NCBI RefSeq assembly: GCF_001894765.1
Contig: NZ_BCWV01000004.1
Coordinates: 372,001 to 436,000 of the forward strand
Reading direction: 5' to 3'
DNA length: 64,000 nucleotides
From: Rhodococcoides corynebacterioides NBRC 14404
Lineage (GTDB): Bacteria > Actinomycetota > Actinomycetes > Mycobacteriales > Mycobacteriaceae
How positions within the stretch are numbered: the stretch's first letter is position 1; every line of letters begins with the position of its first letter. The notes under the pieces are model-generated. The model was given only the letters and a program-made list of their open reading frames with translations, made no database searches and had not been told where the DNA came from. A program made the position numbers and the translations under genes. Of the stretch, positions 1 through 8,912 are shown one piece after another.

Positions 1-1
1 G

Positions 2-1075
2 TGGGAGCTGGAACTGGTCGACGGACCGAGGTCGACACTCCGCGATCTCGGCACGTTTCTCCTCGATCACGGCGCGAAGCCGGGCTCGTCGCCGTCCAAG
101 CTGGCGCGCGCACTCGGTTCGCGTCTGGACGCCGCCCGAGAGACCACGTCCCCGCAGCCCGACGGCACGGCGGGCTCGGCGCTCCGCGTCGCGCTCGCGG
201 CCGATGTGTCCGCGTTGGTCGCCGCGGATCCCCGCGTGCGGCGCAACGAGGACGATTCCGTGCACGCGATGCGCGTCGCCACGCGGCGGCTGCGCAGCGT
301 CCTCCGGTCCTACCGCGCACTGCTCGACCGCGCGGAGGTCGACGCGGTTCGGAGCGAATTGTCGTGGCTCGCGGGCATTCTCGGGACCGCGCGCGACGCC
401 GAGGTGCTGGCCGAGCGATATCGCGACGCCCTGGCCGCCCTTCCGGCCGACGCCGTACGCGGCGACGTGGCGGACTCGCTGATCGGCACCCAGGAGCGGC
501 TCTACTCCCTCGCCCACGCCGAGGTGGTGCGCGAACTCGACGGCGAGCGGTACTTCGCCCTCCTCGATGCCCTCGAGGCGCTGCTCGCGTCATCGGCGAC
601 CGGGAAGAAGGCGGGCAAGCCGGCCGCCCGAGTCTTCGATCGCGTGCTGCGCGCGCAGTACGCCCGCGTGGACGAGGCGCACCGTCGCGCTCTCGCGCTG
701 CGCGATCGCGGTGCCGAGGACGAGCACGAGGACGCGATGCACGATGTGCGCAAGCTGGCGAAGAAGCTGCGCTACGCCGCGGAGGCGGCCGGGGTGGTCG
801 ACTCACCGAAGCGCTTCGCGCGCACGGCAGCACGGACGGCGAAGTCCGCGAAGAAGGTGCAGTCGGTGCTCGGCGATCACCAGGACAGCGCGGTCGCGCG
901 CCGCACCCTGCTCGTGGAAGCCGACTCGGCCCACGCACGCGGCGCGGACACCTTCACCCACGGTGTGCTGTACGCCGCGGAGGTGCGTGCCGGCGCCGAG
1001 GCCCTCGAGCCCTTCCCGTCGGCCTGGAAGACGCTGCGCCGCACTGCCGATCGAGCCGGCTGGACCGCCGACTAG
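2..1075 (+). CDS. CYTH/CHAD domain protein (5' end cut off by the window)
   Basis: Open from base 2 in the frame that ends at the TAG at 1073-1075; the true start lies upstream of the window. The first residues (WELELVDG) look like the end of a CYTH domain. The remaining roughly 290 residues form an alpha-helical CHAD domain rich in His, Arg and Lys, with the conserved blocks HAMRVATRRLRS and HDVRKLAKKLRY, which bind polyphosphate in characterised CHAD proteins. The expected role is polyphosphate binding or metabolism of a phosphorylated substrate (family knowledge). In M. tuberculosis the Rv2226 CHAD protein sits just before the same RNase H gene cluster, which supports the call. Substrate unknown. 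Confidence 0.85.
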   Translation, partial: WELELVDGPRSTLRDLGTFLLDHGAKPGSSPSKLARALGSRLDAARETTSPQPDGTAGSALRVALAADVSALVAADPRVRRNEDDSVHAMRVATRRLRSVLRSYRALLDRAEVDAVRSELSWLAGILGTARDAEVLAERYRDALAALPADAVRGDVADSLIGTQERLYSLAHAEVVRELDGERYFALLDALEALLASSATGKKAGKPAARVFDRVLRAQYARVDEAHRRALALRDRGAEDEHEDAMHDVRKLAKKLRYAAEAAGVVDSPKRFARTAARTAKSAKKVQSVLGDHQDSAVARRTLLVEADSAHARGADTFTHGVLYAAEVRAGAEALEPFPSAWKTLRRTADRAGWTAD

Positions 1076-1085
1076 ATCGGCGGGG

Positions 1086-1265
1086 TCAGGACCAGTCGCG
1101 GTCCGCGTCGTCCGCCGTCTTGTTCCGTTCCGCCGCGATCTCGAGAGCACGCTCGGCGGTCTCGCGGTCGGGATAGGGACCCATACGGTCCATCGCGCCC
1201 GCGTCCTTGCCCTGCACCACGGCCTTGTCGCTGATGCGGAAGTACCACTGCTCGTCGTCGCTCAT
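1086..1265 (-). CDS. Small conserved hypothetical protein, SPOR-like
   Basis: A 59-residue soluble protein beginning MSDDEQWYFRISDKAV and rich in charged residues. An in-frame ATG six bases upstream (1271) is possible, but the MSDDEQ start is the more natural one. The pattern WYF..S...V..G......GPY.....A..AL resembles the small actinobacterial proteins annotated as SPOR-like, but the match is weak and I do not assign a function. It is convergent with the CHAD gene, only 10 bases apart. The coding frame has strong GC bias at third positions, so it is likely real. Confidence 0.6.
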   Translation of the reverse strand: MSDDEQWYFRISDKAVVQGKDAGAMDRMGPYPDRETAERALEIAAERNKTADDADRDWS

Positions 1266-1363
1266 GAGCACAGTGTGCCCCGTCCGAGCGACCCGTACGC
1301 GGCACTCGGTGGGTGCACGCGCCGGGGCAGGAGACGCGCGCGCAATCGTGGGGGTTACAGGGA

Positions 1364-1369
1364 TACACT
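1364..1369 (+). promoter_or_regulatory. Possible -10 element of the small ORF at 1431
   Basis: TACACT fits the TANNNT -10 consensus of actinobacterial housekeeping promoters and lies about 60 bases before the ATG at 1431. No convincing -35 element is visible. It is reported because it completes a promoter, ribosome-site, ORF, hairpin arrangement for the small gene. Confidence 0.35.
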
Positions 1370-1430
1370 TCCCGGGAACCCCCTGCGCACGCCACCGTCA
1401 CCACGGTGCATCACGACGAAGGAGTAGGAC

Positions 1431-1523
1431 ATGTCAGTCATCATCTTCGACCACCTCTTGCCGCTGGTCGGACCCGACGCCGCGACCTACTGGGCGACCC
1501 TGCTGGCGGTCAATCCCATCTGA
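1431..1523 (+). CDS. Unannotated 30-residue hydrophobic small protein
   Basis: ATG at 1431 is preceded by AAGGAG at 1420-1425, an ideal Shine-Dalgarno with a five-base spacer. The ORF runs 30 codons to TGA at 1521-1523. The product starts MSVIIFDHLLPLVGP and ends LLAVNPI. It is mostly hydrophobic, with a single Asp-His near the N terminus, and could be a short membrane or membrane-surface peptide. A perfect 14-bp hairpin begins 17 bases after the stop, and a candidate -10 lies upstream, so the unit looks like a complete monocistronic gene. It overlaps nothing else. I recognise no family. Confidence 0.5.
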   Translation: MSVIIFDHLLPLVGPDAATYWATLLAVNPI

Positions 1524-1540
1524 TCGACCGCGTGACGTAC

Positions 1541-1572
1541 GAACGGCCCCCGTCTCCGGACGGGGGCCGTTC
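1541..1572 (+). terminator. Strong hairpin after the small ORF
   Basis: A perfect 14-bp inverted repeat: GAACGGCCCCCGTC, the loop TCCG, then GACGGGGGCCGTTC. It is followed by T-containing sequence rather than a T run, as is common in actinobacteria. It probably ends the transcript of the small ORF. It could also act on transcripts arriving from the other strand past rnpB. Confidence 0.7.
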
Positions 1573-1687
1573 GTCGTTCCGGTCCGTCGTTCGGGCGGCG
1601 GGAGCGACCCTGCGGGAGATCGGCGGCGGGCCGACGCTTCCCGTAGTTGCCTACCGCCGGCCCGCCGAGGCCGACTCTAGCAGGACA

Positions 1688-1703
1688 TCGAACACATGTT
1701 CTA
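1688..1703. promoter_or_regulatory. LexA (SOS) box-like sequence
   Basis: TCGAACACATGTTCTA matches the mycobacterial/rhodococcal SOS box TCGAAC-N4-GTTCGA at 11 of 12 fixed positions. It lies between the terminator of the small ORF and the 3' end of rnpB. No DNA-repair gene starts next to it, so its target, if any, is unclear. A chance match is possible. Confidence 0.35.
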
Positions 1704-1719
1704 GTGGGTCGAGTCGGGG

Positions 1720-2149
<430 letters not shown>

Positions 2150-2207
2150 CACGGCAGATGGTACTCGGCGAACCGGGGTGTCGGGCCGTCGCCCTAGAGT
2201 CGTCCCC

Positions 2208-2729
2208 ATGCGATTCGTCGTCCTGCTCCGTGGAGTGAACGTCGGTGGGGTGCGCCTCGTCATGAGCGACCTGCGGTCCGCCCTCACCGCTGCCGGGTAC
2301 GTCGACGTCACCACCGTGCTCGCGTCCGGCAACGTCCTGCTCACGGCGGAGGGCGACGAGGCGTCGGTCCGGGCCGACGTCGAAGCCGTGCTGCGCCGCG
2401 AGTTCGGTTACGACGCGTGGGTCGTGGTGCTGACCTCGGACCGGCTCGCCGAGGTGGTCGAGTCCTATCCGTGGGAGACCGACGAGGACGTGCGCCACCC
2501 GTACGTGATCTTCTCCTCGGACGGCCACTCGACGGCCGAGTTGGGCGCTCTGGACGGCCTGGACCCGGCCGTGGAACGGACCGCACCGGGGCCGCATCAC
2601 GTCCTGTACTGGGAGGTCGTCCGTGGCGACACGCTCGGCAGCGTCGTGGGCAAGGCGAGCGCGAAGGCGGCGTACAAGTCGACGACGACCACCCGCAATC
2701 TCCGCACGCTGCGTCGCCTGCTCGCGTGA
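2208..2729 (+). CDS. DUF1697 family protein
   Basis: A 173-residue protein starting MRFVVLLRGVNVGG, with the DUF1697 hallmarks: the RGVNVGG block at the N terminus, ASGNVLL around residues 42-48, and the C-terminal K.S.KAAYKSTTTTRNLRTL. The biochemical role of the family is not established. The ATG at 2208 agrees with the family's start, and the gene lies just outside the divergent rnpB. Its TGA overlaps the GTG start of the next gene, so the two are probably translationally coupled. Confidence 0.9.
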   Translation: MRFVVLLRGVNVGGVRLVMSDLRSALTAAGYVDVTTVLASGNVLLTAEGDEASVRADVEAVLRREFGYDAWVVVLTSDRLAEVVESYPWETDEDVRHPYVIFSSDGHSTAELGALDGLDPAVERTAPGPHHVLYWEVVRGDTLGSVVGKASAKAAYKSTTTTRNLRTLRRLLA

Positions 2730-4000
2730 GAGACGTCGTTCTTCCGGTCCTGCTCGTCGGAGCAGTACTGGCGTTCGCCATCGTGCGTCCGCGGGGACTG
2801 CCCGAGGCCGTGCTGGCGGTGCCCGCCGCCGGCCTGGCGCTGCTCCTCGGCGTGGTCGGCCTCGACGGTGCCCTGCGTGAGGTGCGTGATCTGGCACCGA
2901 CCGTGGCGTTCCTCGCGGCCATTCTGGCGCTCGCCCATCTGGCGGACCGTCGCGGCGTGTTCCGCTGGATCGCCGGTGTCCTGCACCGACGCTCGGCATC
3001 GTCCCCGGTGCGCCTGCTGGCAGCCGTGTTCGTCACCGCGGCGCTGACCACCGCTGTCCTGAGCCTCGACGCGACCGTCGTGCTGCTCACCCCGGTGGTG
3101 ATCGCCGCCGCCCGCCGGGCCGGCTTCTCCGCTCGGCCGACCTCGTACGCGGTGGCGCACCTGTCCAACTCGGCGTCGACGCTGCTGCCGGTCTCGAACC
3201 TCACCAATCTGCTGGTGTTCTCGGCGACGGGTCTGTCCTTCCTGCACTTCTCCGCGCTCATGGCGGGGCCGTGGGTGGTGGCGATCGTGGTCGAGTTCCT
3301 TGCCTTCCGCTGGTTCTTCCGCAACGATCTCCACGGCGGCGAGTCCTCCCCGGAACCGGCCGACCTCCACGCCGGAGACACCCCCGACGACGACACCCCC
3401 GCACCCGTGTTCGCACTCGGGGTGATCGCCTGCGCCCTGGTCGGTTTCGCCGTGAGCGGGGCCGTCGGCATCGAGCCGGTGTGGGTGGCGGCCGCCGCGG
3501 CCGTCGTACTGGCCGTCCCAGCCGTCCGCGCTCGCGACACCACTCCGACTGCCATCGTGCGCGCGCTCGACCTGTGGTTCTGCGTCTTCGTGTTCGCCCT
3601 GGGCATCGTCGTCGCGGGCCTGGCCGACGGACCCGTCGGGTCATGGGTGGCCGACCTGCTGCCCGGGTCGACGTCGCTGCCGTCCCTGCTGCTGATCGCC
3701 GCGATCGCGGCCGTCGCCTCGAACGTCCTCAACAACCTGCCCGCGACCCTGCTGCTGCTCGCCGCGCTCACCGGCTCCGGCGCCGCCTCGGTCCCGGCCC
3801 TGCTGGCCCTGCTGATCGGGGTCAACCTCGGGCCGAACCTGACCTACGTGGGGTCGCTGGCGATCATGCTGTGGCGCCGAGTCGCTCGCGCCGAACGGGA
3901 ACCGGTGAGCCTGCGAACCTTCACCGCGCTCGGGGTACTCACGACTCCGGTGACCCTCGTGGCCGCCACGCTCGCACTCTGGGCCGCCCTTCGGGTCTGA
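2726..4000 (+). CDS. ArsB/SLC13-like ion transporter (membrane protein)
   Basis: A 424-residue polytopic membrane protein with about 11 hydrophobic segments. It has the repeat organisation of the ion-transporter superfamily: a helix-hairpin motif with SNSASTLLPVSNLTNLLVF near residues 148-166, and a second, inverted one with ASNVLNNLPATLLLL near 332-346. These SN/TN and NN-P signatures occur in ArsB arsenite permeases and related anion transporters. The start is the GTG in GTGA, overlapping the stop of the DUF1697 gene. There is no arsenic regulator or reductase nearby, so the substrate is unproven. Confidence 0.8.
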   Translation: MRDVVLPVLLVGAVLAFAIVRPRGLPEAVLAVPAAGLALLLGVVGLDGALREVRDLAPTVAFLAAILALAHLADRRGVFRWIAGVLHRRSASSPVRLLAAVFVTAALTTAVLSLDATVVLLTPVVIAAARRAGFSARPTSYAVAHLSNSASTLLPVSNLTNLLVFSATGLSFLHFSALMAGPWVVAIVVEFLAFRWFFRNDLHGGESSPEPADLHAGDTPDDDTPAPVFALGVIACALVGFAVSGAVGIEPVWVAAAAAVVLAVPAVRARDTTPTAIVRALDLWFCVFVFALGIVVAGLADGPVGSWVADLLPGSTSLPSLLLIAAIAAVASNVLNNLPATLLLLAALTGSGAASVPALLALLIGVNLGPNLTYVGSLAIMLWRRVARAEREPVSLRTFTALGVLTTPVTLVAATLALWAALRV

Positions 4001-4035
4001 CGAGCGGGTCGCGCCGAGTGTCCTCGGCGGCCGTT

Positions 4036-5175
4036 CTACCCGCCGAGGAACGACGTGTCGTTGACCAGCCGCACCGATGCCGCGTCGTCGTCGTAGAAAT
4101 CGACGACGCTGACGGACGCGAGGTCGAGGTGCAGCCGGTAGAGGATCGACGGGCCCACGTCGAGCCCGAGTTGCAGGAGAGTCTTGATCGGGGTCACGTG
4201 GGACACCACCACCACCGTCCGCCCGGCGTGCTCGCGGCGCACCGTGGCCAGCGCCCGCTCGACGCGGGCGCGCACGGCGTCGAAGCTCTCGCCCTCGGGT
4301 GGCGCGATCGACGTGTCGCCCATCCACCGGCGGTGCGCGTCGCCGTCGCGGGCGGACACCTCGGCGAAGGTCAGCCCTTCCCAGGTCCCGAAGTCGGTCT
4401 CGGTCAGATCGTCGAGCACGCGCACCGACACCCCGACCCGCGCGGCGACCGCCTCGGCGGTGTCGCGGGCGCGGGCGAGCGGTGAGGAGACGATCGCGTC
4501 GATCGGTCCGAACCGTGCCACGCGCTCGGCGGCGGCCGCGGCCTGCGCTCGCCCGACGTCGGTCAGATCGGGGTTGCCGCGTCCGGAGTACCGCTTCTCC
4601 ACCGACAGCGGAGTCTGCCCGTGCCGCAGCAGGATCAGCCGAGTCGCCGCCCCGGACACGGACTGCCACGCGGGACGGTCCGTCGTCGCCGGCTGGCTCG
4701 CGGACCCACTCGTCGACCCACTCGTCGACTCGGACAGGGCCGCACCGGTCAGCAGGGCCGGTTCCCCGTCCATCGCCTCGTTGGCCAACCGGTCGGCCCG
4801 AGCGTTCTCGGCGCGGGGAATCCAGGTCCAGCTCACCGAGTCGAAGCTGCGCGCCGCCTCCGCCGCCCGCCGCTGCAGCGGAATCATGTCCGGGTGCTTG
4901 ACCTTCCAGCGCCCGGACATCTGCTCGACCACCAGTTTCGAGTCCATCCGGACCGCCACCTCGGCCGCGCCGAGCTCGCGCGCGGCCTCGAGCCCCGCGA
5001 TCAGTCCGCGGTACTCCGCGACGTTGTTGGTCGCGGTACCGATCGACTCACGGCGCTCCGCGAGGACCGACCCGGCGTCGTCGAGCACCACCGCGCCGTA
5101 CCCGGCCGGGCCGGGATTGCCGCGCGACCCGCCGTCGGCCTCGACCGTCACCCGACCGTCGCGACCGGTCGTCAC
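4036..5175 (-). CDS. Bifunctional RNase H / histidine phosphatase protein
   Basis: A 379-residue fusion equivalent to M. tuberculosis Rv2228c. The N-terminal type I RNase H carries the four acidic catalytic residues Asp14, Glu54, Asp78 and Asp128 and degrades RNA in RNA-DNA hybrids. The C-terminal phosphoglycerate-mutase-like domain starts at LLRHGQT (residues 182-188), with the phosphohistidine His185. In the mycobacterial homologue this domain has acid phosphatase or alpha-ribazole phosphatase activity (family knowledge), which fits cobC/cobD nearby. A Ser/Thr-rich linker around 148-165 separates the domains. The GTG start overlaps the stop of the upstream zinc-ribbon gene. Confidence 0.93.
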   Translation of the reverse strand: MTTGRDGRVTVEADGGSRGNPGPAGYGAVVLDDAGSVLAERRESIGTATNNVAEYRGLIAGLEAARELGAAEVAVRMDSKLVVEQMSGRWKVKHPDMIPLQRRAAEAARSFDSVSWTWIPRAENARADRLANEAMDGEPALLTGAALSESTSGSTSGSASQPATTDRPAWQSVSGAATRLILLRHGQTPLSVEKRYSGRGNPDLTDVGRAQAAAAAERVARFGPIDAIVSSPLARARDTAEAVAARVGVSVRVLDDLTETDFGTWEGLTFAEVSARDGDAHRRWMGDTSIAPPEGESFDAVRARVERALATVRREHAGRTVVVVSHVTPIKTLLQLGLDVGPSILYRLHLDLASVSVVDFYDDDAASVRLVNDTSFLGG

Positions 5176-5918
5176 AGACCGGATTCCTTGGTCCGCACCA
5201 GAATCGCGTTGCATTCCGAACAGCGGACGACGGCGTCGGCCGGGGTCGCGGCAATACGCGCGATCTCGCCGCGGTCGAGTTCGATGCGGCAGGCCCCACA
5301 GCGGCGACCCCGCAGCAGAGCCGCGCCGACACCGGACCGTTCGCGTTGCTTCTCGTAGACCGACAGCACCTCGTCCGGCAACGACGACGCCAGCTCGGCG
5401 CGTTGACCGGTCCGCGTCTGCACGAGACGGTCGACGTCGGCGAGGGCGTCGTCGCGTCGTCGGGTCACGTCGACCAGGTCGTCCTCGGCCTTCGACAACC
5501 GCGCACCCGCGTGGTCGTGATCCGCGGCGAGGGCCTCGCGCTGCTCCATCACCTCGAGCAACTCGTCCTCGAGGATGCTGCGGCGGCGCTCGAGGCTGCC
5601 CAGCTCGTGCTGCAGTTCGGTGAGCTGCTTCGCGGGCGCGGCGCCGGACTCGAGTGCGGCGCGATCCTTGTCCTCGCGCTTGCGGACGGCGTCGATCTCG
5701 CCTTCGAGCTTGCGGATGTCGCGGTCGATGTCGTCGAGCTGGATCTCCACGCCGACGGCGGCGTCCTTGCGCGCCACCCGCTCGCTCTCGAGCGCGTCGA
5801 GTTCCGCCTGCTCGGGCAACGTCCGTCGACGGTGGGCGAGCTGAGCGAGTTCGGTGTCCATGGCAGCCAGGTCGAGCAACCGCTCCTGGATCTTCGGGTC
5901 GACGTTCACCGGTGTCAC
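5172..5918 (-). CDS. Zinc-ribbon protein with coiled coil (Rv2229c-like)
   Basis: A 248-residue protein. Residues 10-175 form a long charged coiled coil. The C-terminal 60 residues hold a C4 zinc ribbon (CGAC ... CSEC). The family (zf-RING_7/CT398-like) is conserved next to the RNase H/phosphatase fusion in mycobacteria; its role is unknown, and nucleic-acid or protein binding is likely. GTG 5918 is used here; GTG 5909 (VNVDPK) is an alternative. The gene lies 7 bases after the nif3 stop and overlaps the next gene by 4 bases, so the three look like one operon. Confidence 0.85.
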   Translation of the reverse strand: MTPVNVDPKIQERLLDLAAMDTELAQLAHRRRTLPEQAELDALESERVARKDAAVGVEIQLDDIDRDIRKLEGEIDAVRKREDKDRAALESGAAPAKQLTELQHELGSLERRRSILEDELLEVMEQREALAADHDHAGARLSKAEDDLVDVTRRRDDALADVDRLVQTRTGQRAELASSLPDEVLSVYEKQRERSGVGAALLRGRRCGACRIELDRGEIARIAATPADAVVRCSECNAILVRTKESGL

Positions 5919-5925
5919 GCTACCG

Positions 5926-7080
5926 TCAGCGGCCGGTGTCGACGGCACCGATCGTCCAGGGATCGGTCCGCTCCCCCAGGACCGCACTCGACCACCCGGG
6001 CCGCTCGCCGAAGGCACGGTCGAGCACGCCCCGGGCCTGAGCGCACCAGGGAAACTCCCCGGCCCAGTGCGCCACGTCGATAAGAGCGGGGCCGCCGCCG
6101 CGCAGGTGCTCGTCGGCCACGTGGTGGCGCAGGTCGGAGGTGACGTAGACGTCGGCGCCGGCGGCGCGGGCCGCGCCGAGGTACGAGTCGCCCGATCCCC
6201 CGCACACGGCGACGCGCTCGACGCGCAGGTCCGGATCGCCCGCGGCGCGTACGCCCCACGCCGTGGCGGGCAGGCGTTCGGCGACCCGAGCGGTGAACTC
6301 CCGCAACGTGACCGGCGACTCCAGCCGGCCCACCCGTCCGAGCCCCAGCGGCCCGGGCAGACCCACCTGAGCGAACACGTCGAACGCCGGCTCCTCGTAG
6401 GGGTGCGCGGCCCGCAGAGCCGCCAGGACTGCGGCACGCGCCGAGCGCGGCGCGACGGTCTCGACCCGGTGCTCGTCGACGTGCTCCAGCGATCCGACCG
6501 ACCCCAGCGCGGGAGTCGCGCCGTCGACAGGCCGGAACTGTCCCACGCCCGTCGTCGCCCAGCTGCACTCCCGGTAGTCGCCCAGCGACCCGGCGCCGGC
6601 GGCGAACAACGCGTCGCGCACCGCGGCCGCGTCGGCGTCCGGCACGAACACCACCCACTTGTCCAGCGCGCCGACGTCTTTCGGATCCAGCGGTGCGGTG
6701 TCGACCAGTCCCAGAGCGTCGGCCAGCGCGTCGGATACGCCGGGACGCGCGGAGTCGGCGTTGGTATGAGCGGTGAACAACGCACACCCGGAGCGCACGA
6801 GCCGATGAATCAGAGCGCCCTTCGGAGTGTGCGCCCCCACGGTGTCCACCCCGCGCAGCAGCAGTGGATGGTGGACCACCAGCAACTCGGCACCGTCGGC
6901 GATCGCCCTGTCTACCACCGCCGTGGTGGCGTCGACGGCGAACCGCACGGTGCGCACCTCGTCCGCCGGATCCCCGGCCACCAATCCCACGGAGTCCCAA
7001 TCCTCGGCCAGCGCAGGCGGATACACGCGATCGAGCTCGGCGATCACGTCGGACAGGAGCGCGGGCCGAGGGGAGGTCAT
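5926..7080 (-). CDS. Nif3-like dinuclear metal centre protein
   Basis: A 384-residue member of the Nif3/YbgI (NIF3, DUF34) family. The metal-binding histidines are visible in VVHHPLLL near residue 70 and HTNAD near 110, and in the C-terminal block DVAHWAGEF. The insertion between the two halves is PII/CutA-like, as in other long Nif3 proteins. These form hexamers with two metals per active site and have been linked to GTP cyclohydrolase I-like or damaged-metabolite chemistry, without settled function. The ATG at 7080 follows AGGGG-like bases. It is the first gene of the Nif3, zinc ribbon, RNase H operon. Confidence 0.9.
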   Translation of the reverse strand: MTSPRPALLSDVIAELDRVYPPALAEDWDSVGLVAGDPADEVRTVRFAVDATTAVVDRAIADGAELLVVHHPLLLRGVDTVGAHTPKGALIHRLVRSGCALFTAHTNADSARPGVSDALADALGLVDTAPLDPKDVGALDKWVVFVPDADAAAVRDALFAAGAGSLGDYRECSWATTGVGQFRPVDGATPALGSVGSLEHVDEHRVETVAPRSARAAVLAALRAAHPYEEPAFDVFAQVGLPGPLGLGRVGRLESPVTLREFTARVAERLPATAWGVRAAGDPDLRVERVAVCGGSGDSYLGAARAAGADVYVTSDLRHHVADEHLRGGGPALIDVAHWAGEFPWCAQARGVLDRAFGERPGWSSAVLGERTDPWTIGAVDTGR

Positions 7081-7108
7081 GAGCCCAGGGTAACGGCGTG
7101 CCACGCCG

Positions 7109-8140
7109 TCACGAGAGGGCGTGCCACGCCGTCAGAAGCCGGTCCACGGCCGCGCCGTCGCGCACGGCCAACCGCAGCTGATCGCCGTGTCCGGGGAACG
7201 TGTCGCACCGCCGGACCGCGACACCCCGCGCGCGCAGCTCCCGCCGAACGCGCTCGGCGTCGGGCACGTCGACGAGGACGAACGACGCCGACGGCGCCGC
7301 GGCCGGCCGCACCCCGACGGTCGCCAGCCGGTCGATCAGGTACGCGCGCTCCTCCGCGATCACCGCGGCGTCGCGCTCGACCCAGCGCACCGCCTCCGGG
7401 CTGCTGCACGCGGCGATCGCGTCGAGTTGCAGCGTTCCCAGCGGCCAGTGCGCCCGGCCGCGCGTCAGGCGGGCGAGCACGTCGGGATGTCCGAGGGCGT
7501 AACCGCATCGCAGACCGGCGAGGGCGAAGGACTTCGTGAGACTCCGCAGGACCAGGACATCGTGGAGCGACTCACCGGCGAGCGACTCCGGCTCCCCCGG
7601 CGTCGTGTCCGCGAACGCCTCGTCGACCACCAGCAGCCGCCCGGGGCGACGCATCGCGAGGACGTCTCGACGCGGGTGGAGCACCGACGTCGGATTGGTG
7701 GGGTTGCCCACGACCACCACGTCGGCGTCCTCCGGAACGGTCGCCGCGGCGAGGGCGTACGGCTTCGGCAGGATCACCCGCGCCGTCGGCACACCCGCCT
7801 CGCGGAACGCGAACTCGGGCTCGGTGAAGGACGGGTGGATCACGGCGGCCCGCCGGCGGACCAGCCGCGGCAGCATCGCGAACCCCTCCGCGGCACCGGC
7901 GAGCAGCAGCACCTCGTCGGGGTGTCGCCCGTGCCGGGCGGCGACGATCTCCCGCACCGCGCGGTCGTGCTCGGCCGACGGATAGGACCCCACGCGGTCC
8001 AGCGACTCGACCAGAACCGCGCGCACCCACCCCGGCGGCCGCGTGCCGCGAACGTTGACGGCGAAGTCCTCCATCCCCGCACCGGCGTCGACGTCGCCGT
8101 GATGACGGAGGTCGTGGTCGTGGACGTGCGGGTCGCTCAC
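7109..8140 (-). CDS. cobC: CobC-like PLP-dependent aminotransferase (Rv2231c-like)
   Basis: A 343-residue class I/II aminotransferase fold, like histidinol-phosphate aminotransferase and L-threonine-phosphate decarboxylase CobD/CobC. It contains NPTNPT (substrate and PLP region), DEAF, and the PLP-lysine motif [15 protein letters not shown]. In mycobacteria this gene is annotated cobC and sits in the same order. The likely role is supply of aminopropanol phosphate or a related step of cobalamin assembly, though the neighbourhood is a mixed one. The GTG start at 8140 has only a weak ribosome site. It is divergent from the HAD gene. Confidence 0.82.
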   Translation of the reverse strand: MSDPHVHDHDLRHHGDVDAGAGMEDFAVNVRGTRPPGWVRAVLVESLDRVGSYPSAEHDRAVREIVAARHGRHPDEVLLLAGAAEGFAMLPRLVRRRAAVIHPSFTEPEFAFREAGVPTARVILPKPYALAAATVPEDADVVVVGNPTNPTSVLHPRRDVLAMRRPGRLLVVDEAFADTTPGEPESLAGESLHDVLVLRSLTKSFALAGLRCGYALGHPDVLARLTRGRAHWPLGTLQLDAIAACSSPEAVRWVERDAAVIAEERAYLIDRLATVGVRPAAAPSASFVLVDVPDAERVRRELRARGVAVRRCDTFPGHGDQLRLAVRDGAAVDRLLTAWHALS

Positions 8141-8201
8141 GGGAGTGAGACTGTCACGGGCCCGGCTCGACGTCGGACCCCGCCCGTAAACTGGGCGCAT
8201 C

Positions 8202-8912
8202 ATGCCTGCCACCGCACCCGACCCTGCCGACCGCGAGCCCGCCGATCTGATCCTGTTCGACCTCGACGGCACGCTCACCGATTCCGCGTCCGGCATCCTG
8301 GCCGGGTTCGACCGCGCGCTCACCGCGGTCGGGGTGCCGCTGCCGGGTGACGACGTCCGCGCGCACGTGGTGGGTCCGCCGATGATCGACACCTTCCGGT
8401 CCCTCGGCATGACGCCGGACCAGGTCGACCGTGCGCGGGCGGCGTACTCGGAGTACTACGAGGATTCCGGGTGGGCCGAGAACCGGGTGTACGACGGTGT
8501 CGTCGACGTCCTCGAGGCAGTGGCCGCGGCGGGTGTGCCGATGGCCGTGGCCACCAGCAAGAACGAGCGCGTCGCCACCCGCATCCTCGAGCACTTCGAC
8601 CTCGCCCGGTTCTTCGGCGCGATCGCCGGCGCCAGTGACGACGGCTCCCGGCGGGCCAAGTCCGACGTCGTGGCCCGCGCCCTGGGGCTGATGGGCCGCG
8701 AGCCGCGGGCCACCGCCGACGGCGGCACGCCCGCGGTGCTGATGGTCGGCGACCGTGACCACGACGTGTTCGGCGCCGGGCAGTGGGGCATCCCCGTCGC
8801 GTTGGTCGAGTGGGGATACGGGTTGCCGACCGAGCACGCCGCCGCGTCGTGGTCCGTCGCGACGCCGCAGGCGCTGACCGATTTGCTGGCCACGACGACG
8901 GTGGCCGCGTGA
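8202..8912 (+). CDS. HAD-family hydrolase, PtkA-like
   Basis: A 236-residue haloacid-dehalogenase phosphatase fold. Motif I is DLDGT (Asp20, Asp22), a Thr-Ser motif II is in VATSKNE, and the acidic motif is in MVGDRDHDVFGA. It is the positional counterpart of M. tuberculosis PtkA (Rv2232), reported to be a tyrosine kinase of HAD fold acting on PtpA. This protein lacks the long disordered N-terminal extension of PtkA and looks like an ordinary phosphoglycolate-phosphatase-type enzyme, so kinase activity is uncertain. GTGA overlap with the PtpA gene implies coupling. Confidence 0.88.
   Translation: MPATAPDPADREPADLILFDLDGTLTDSASGILAGFDRALTAVGVPLPGDDVRAHVVGPPMIDTFRSLGMTPDQVDRARAAYSEYYEDSGWAENRVYDGVVDVLEAVAAAGVPMAVATSKNERVATRILEHFDLARFFGAIAGASDDGSRRAKSDVVARALGLMGREPRATADGGTPAVLMVGDRDHDVFGAGQWGIPVALVEWGYGLPTEHAAASWSVATPQALTDLLATTTVAA

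Noticed and set aside
2341..3825. Minus-strand ORF of 494 codons
   Set aside because: Antisense to the transporter and DUF1697 genes; low-complexity Ser/Thr/Arg product typical of high-GC shadows.
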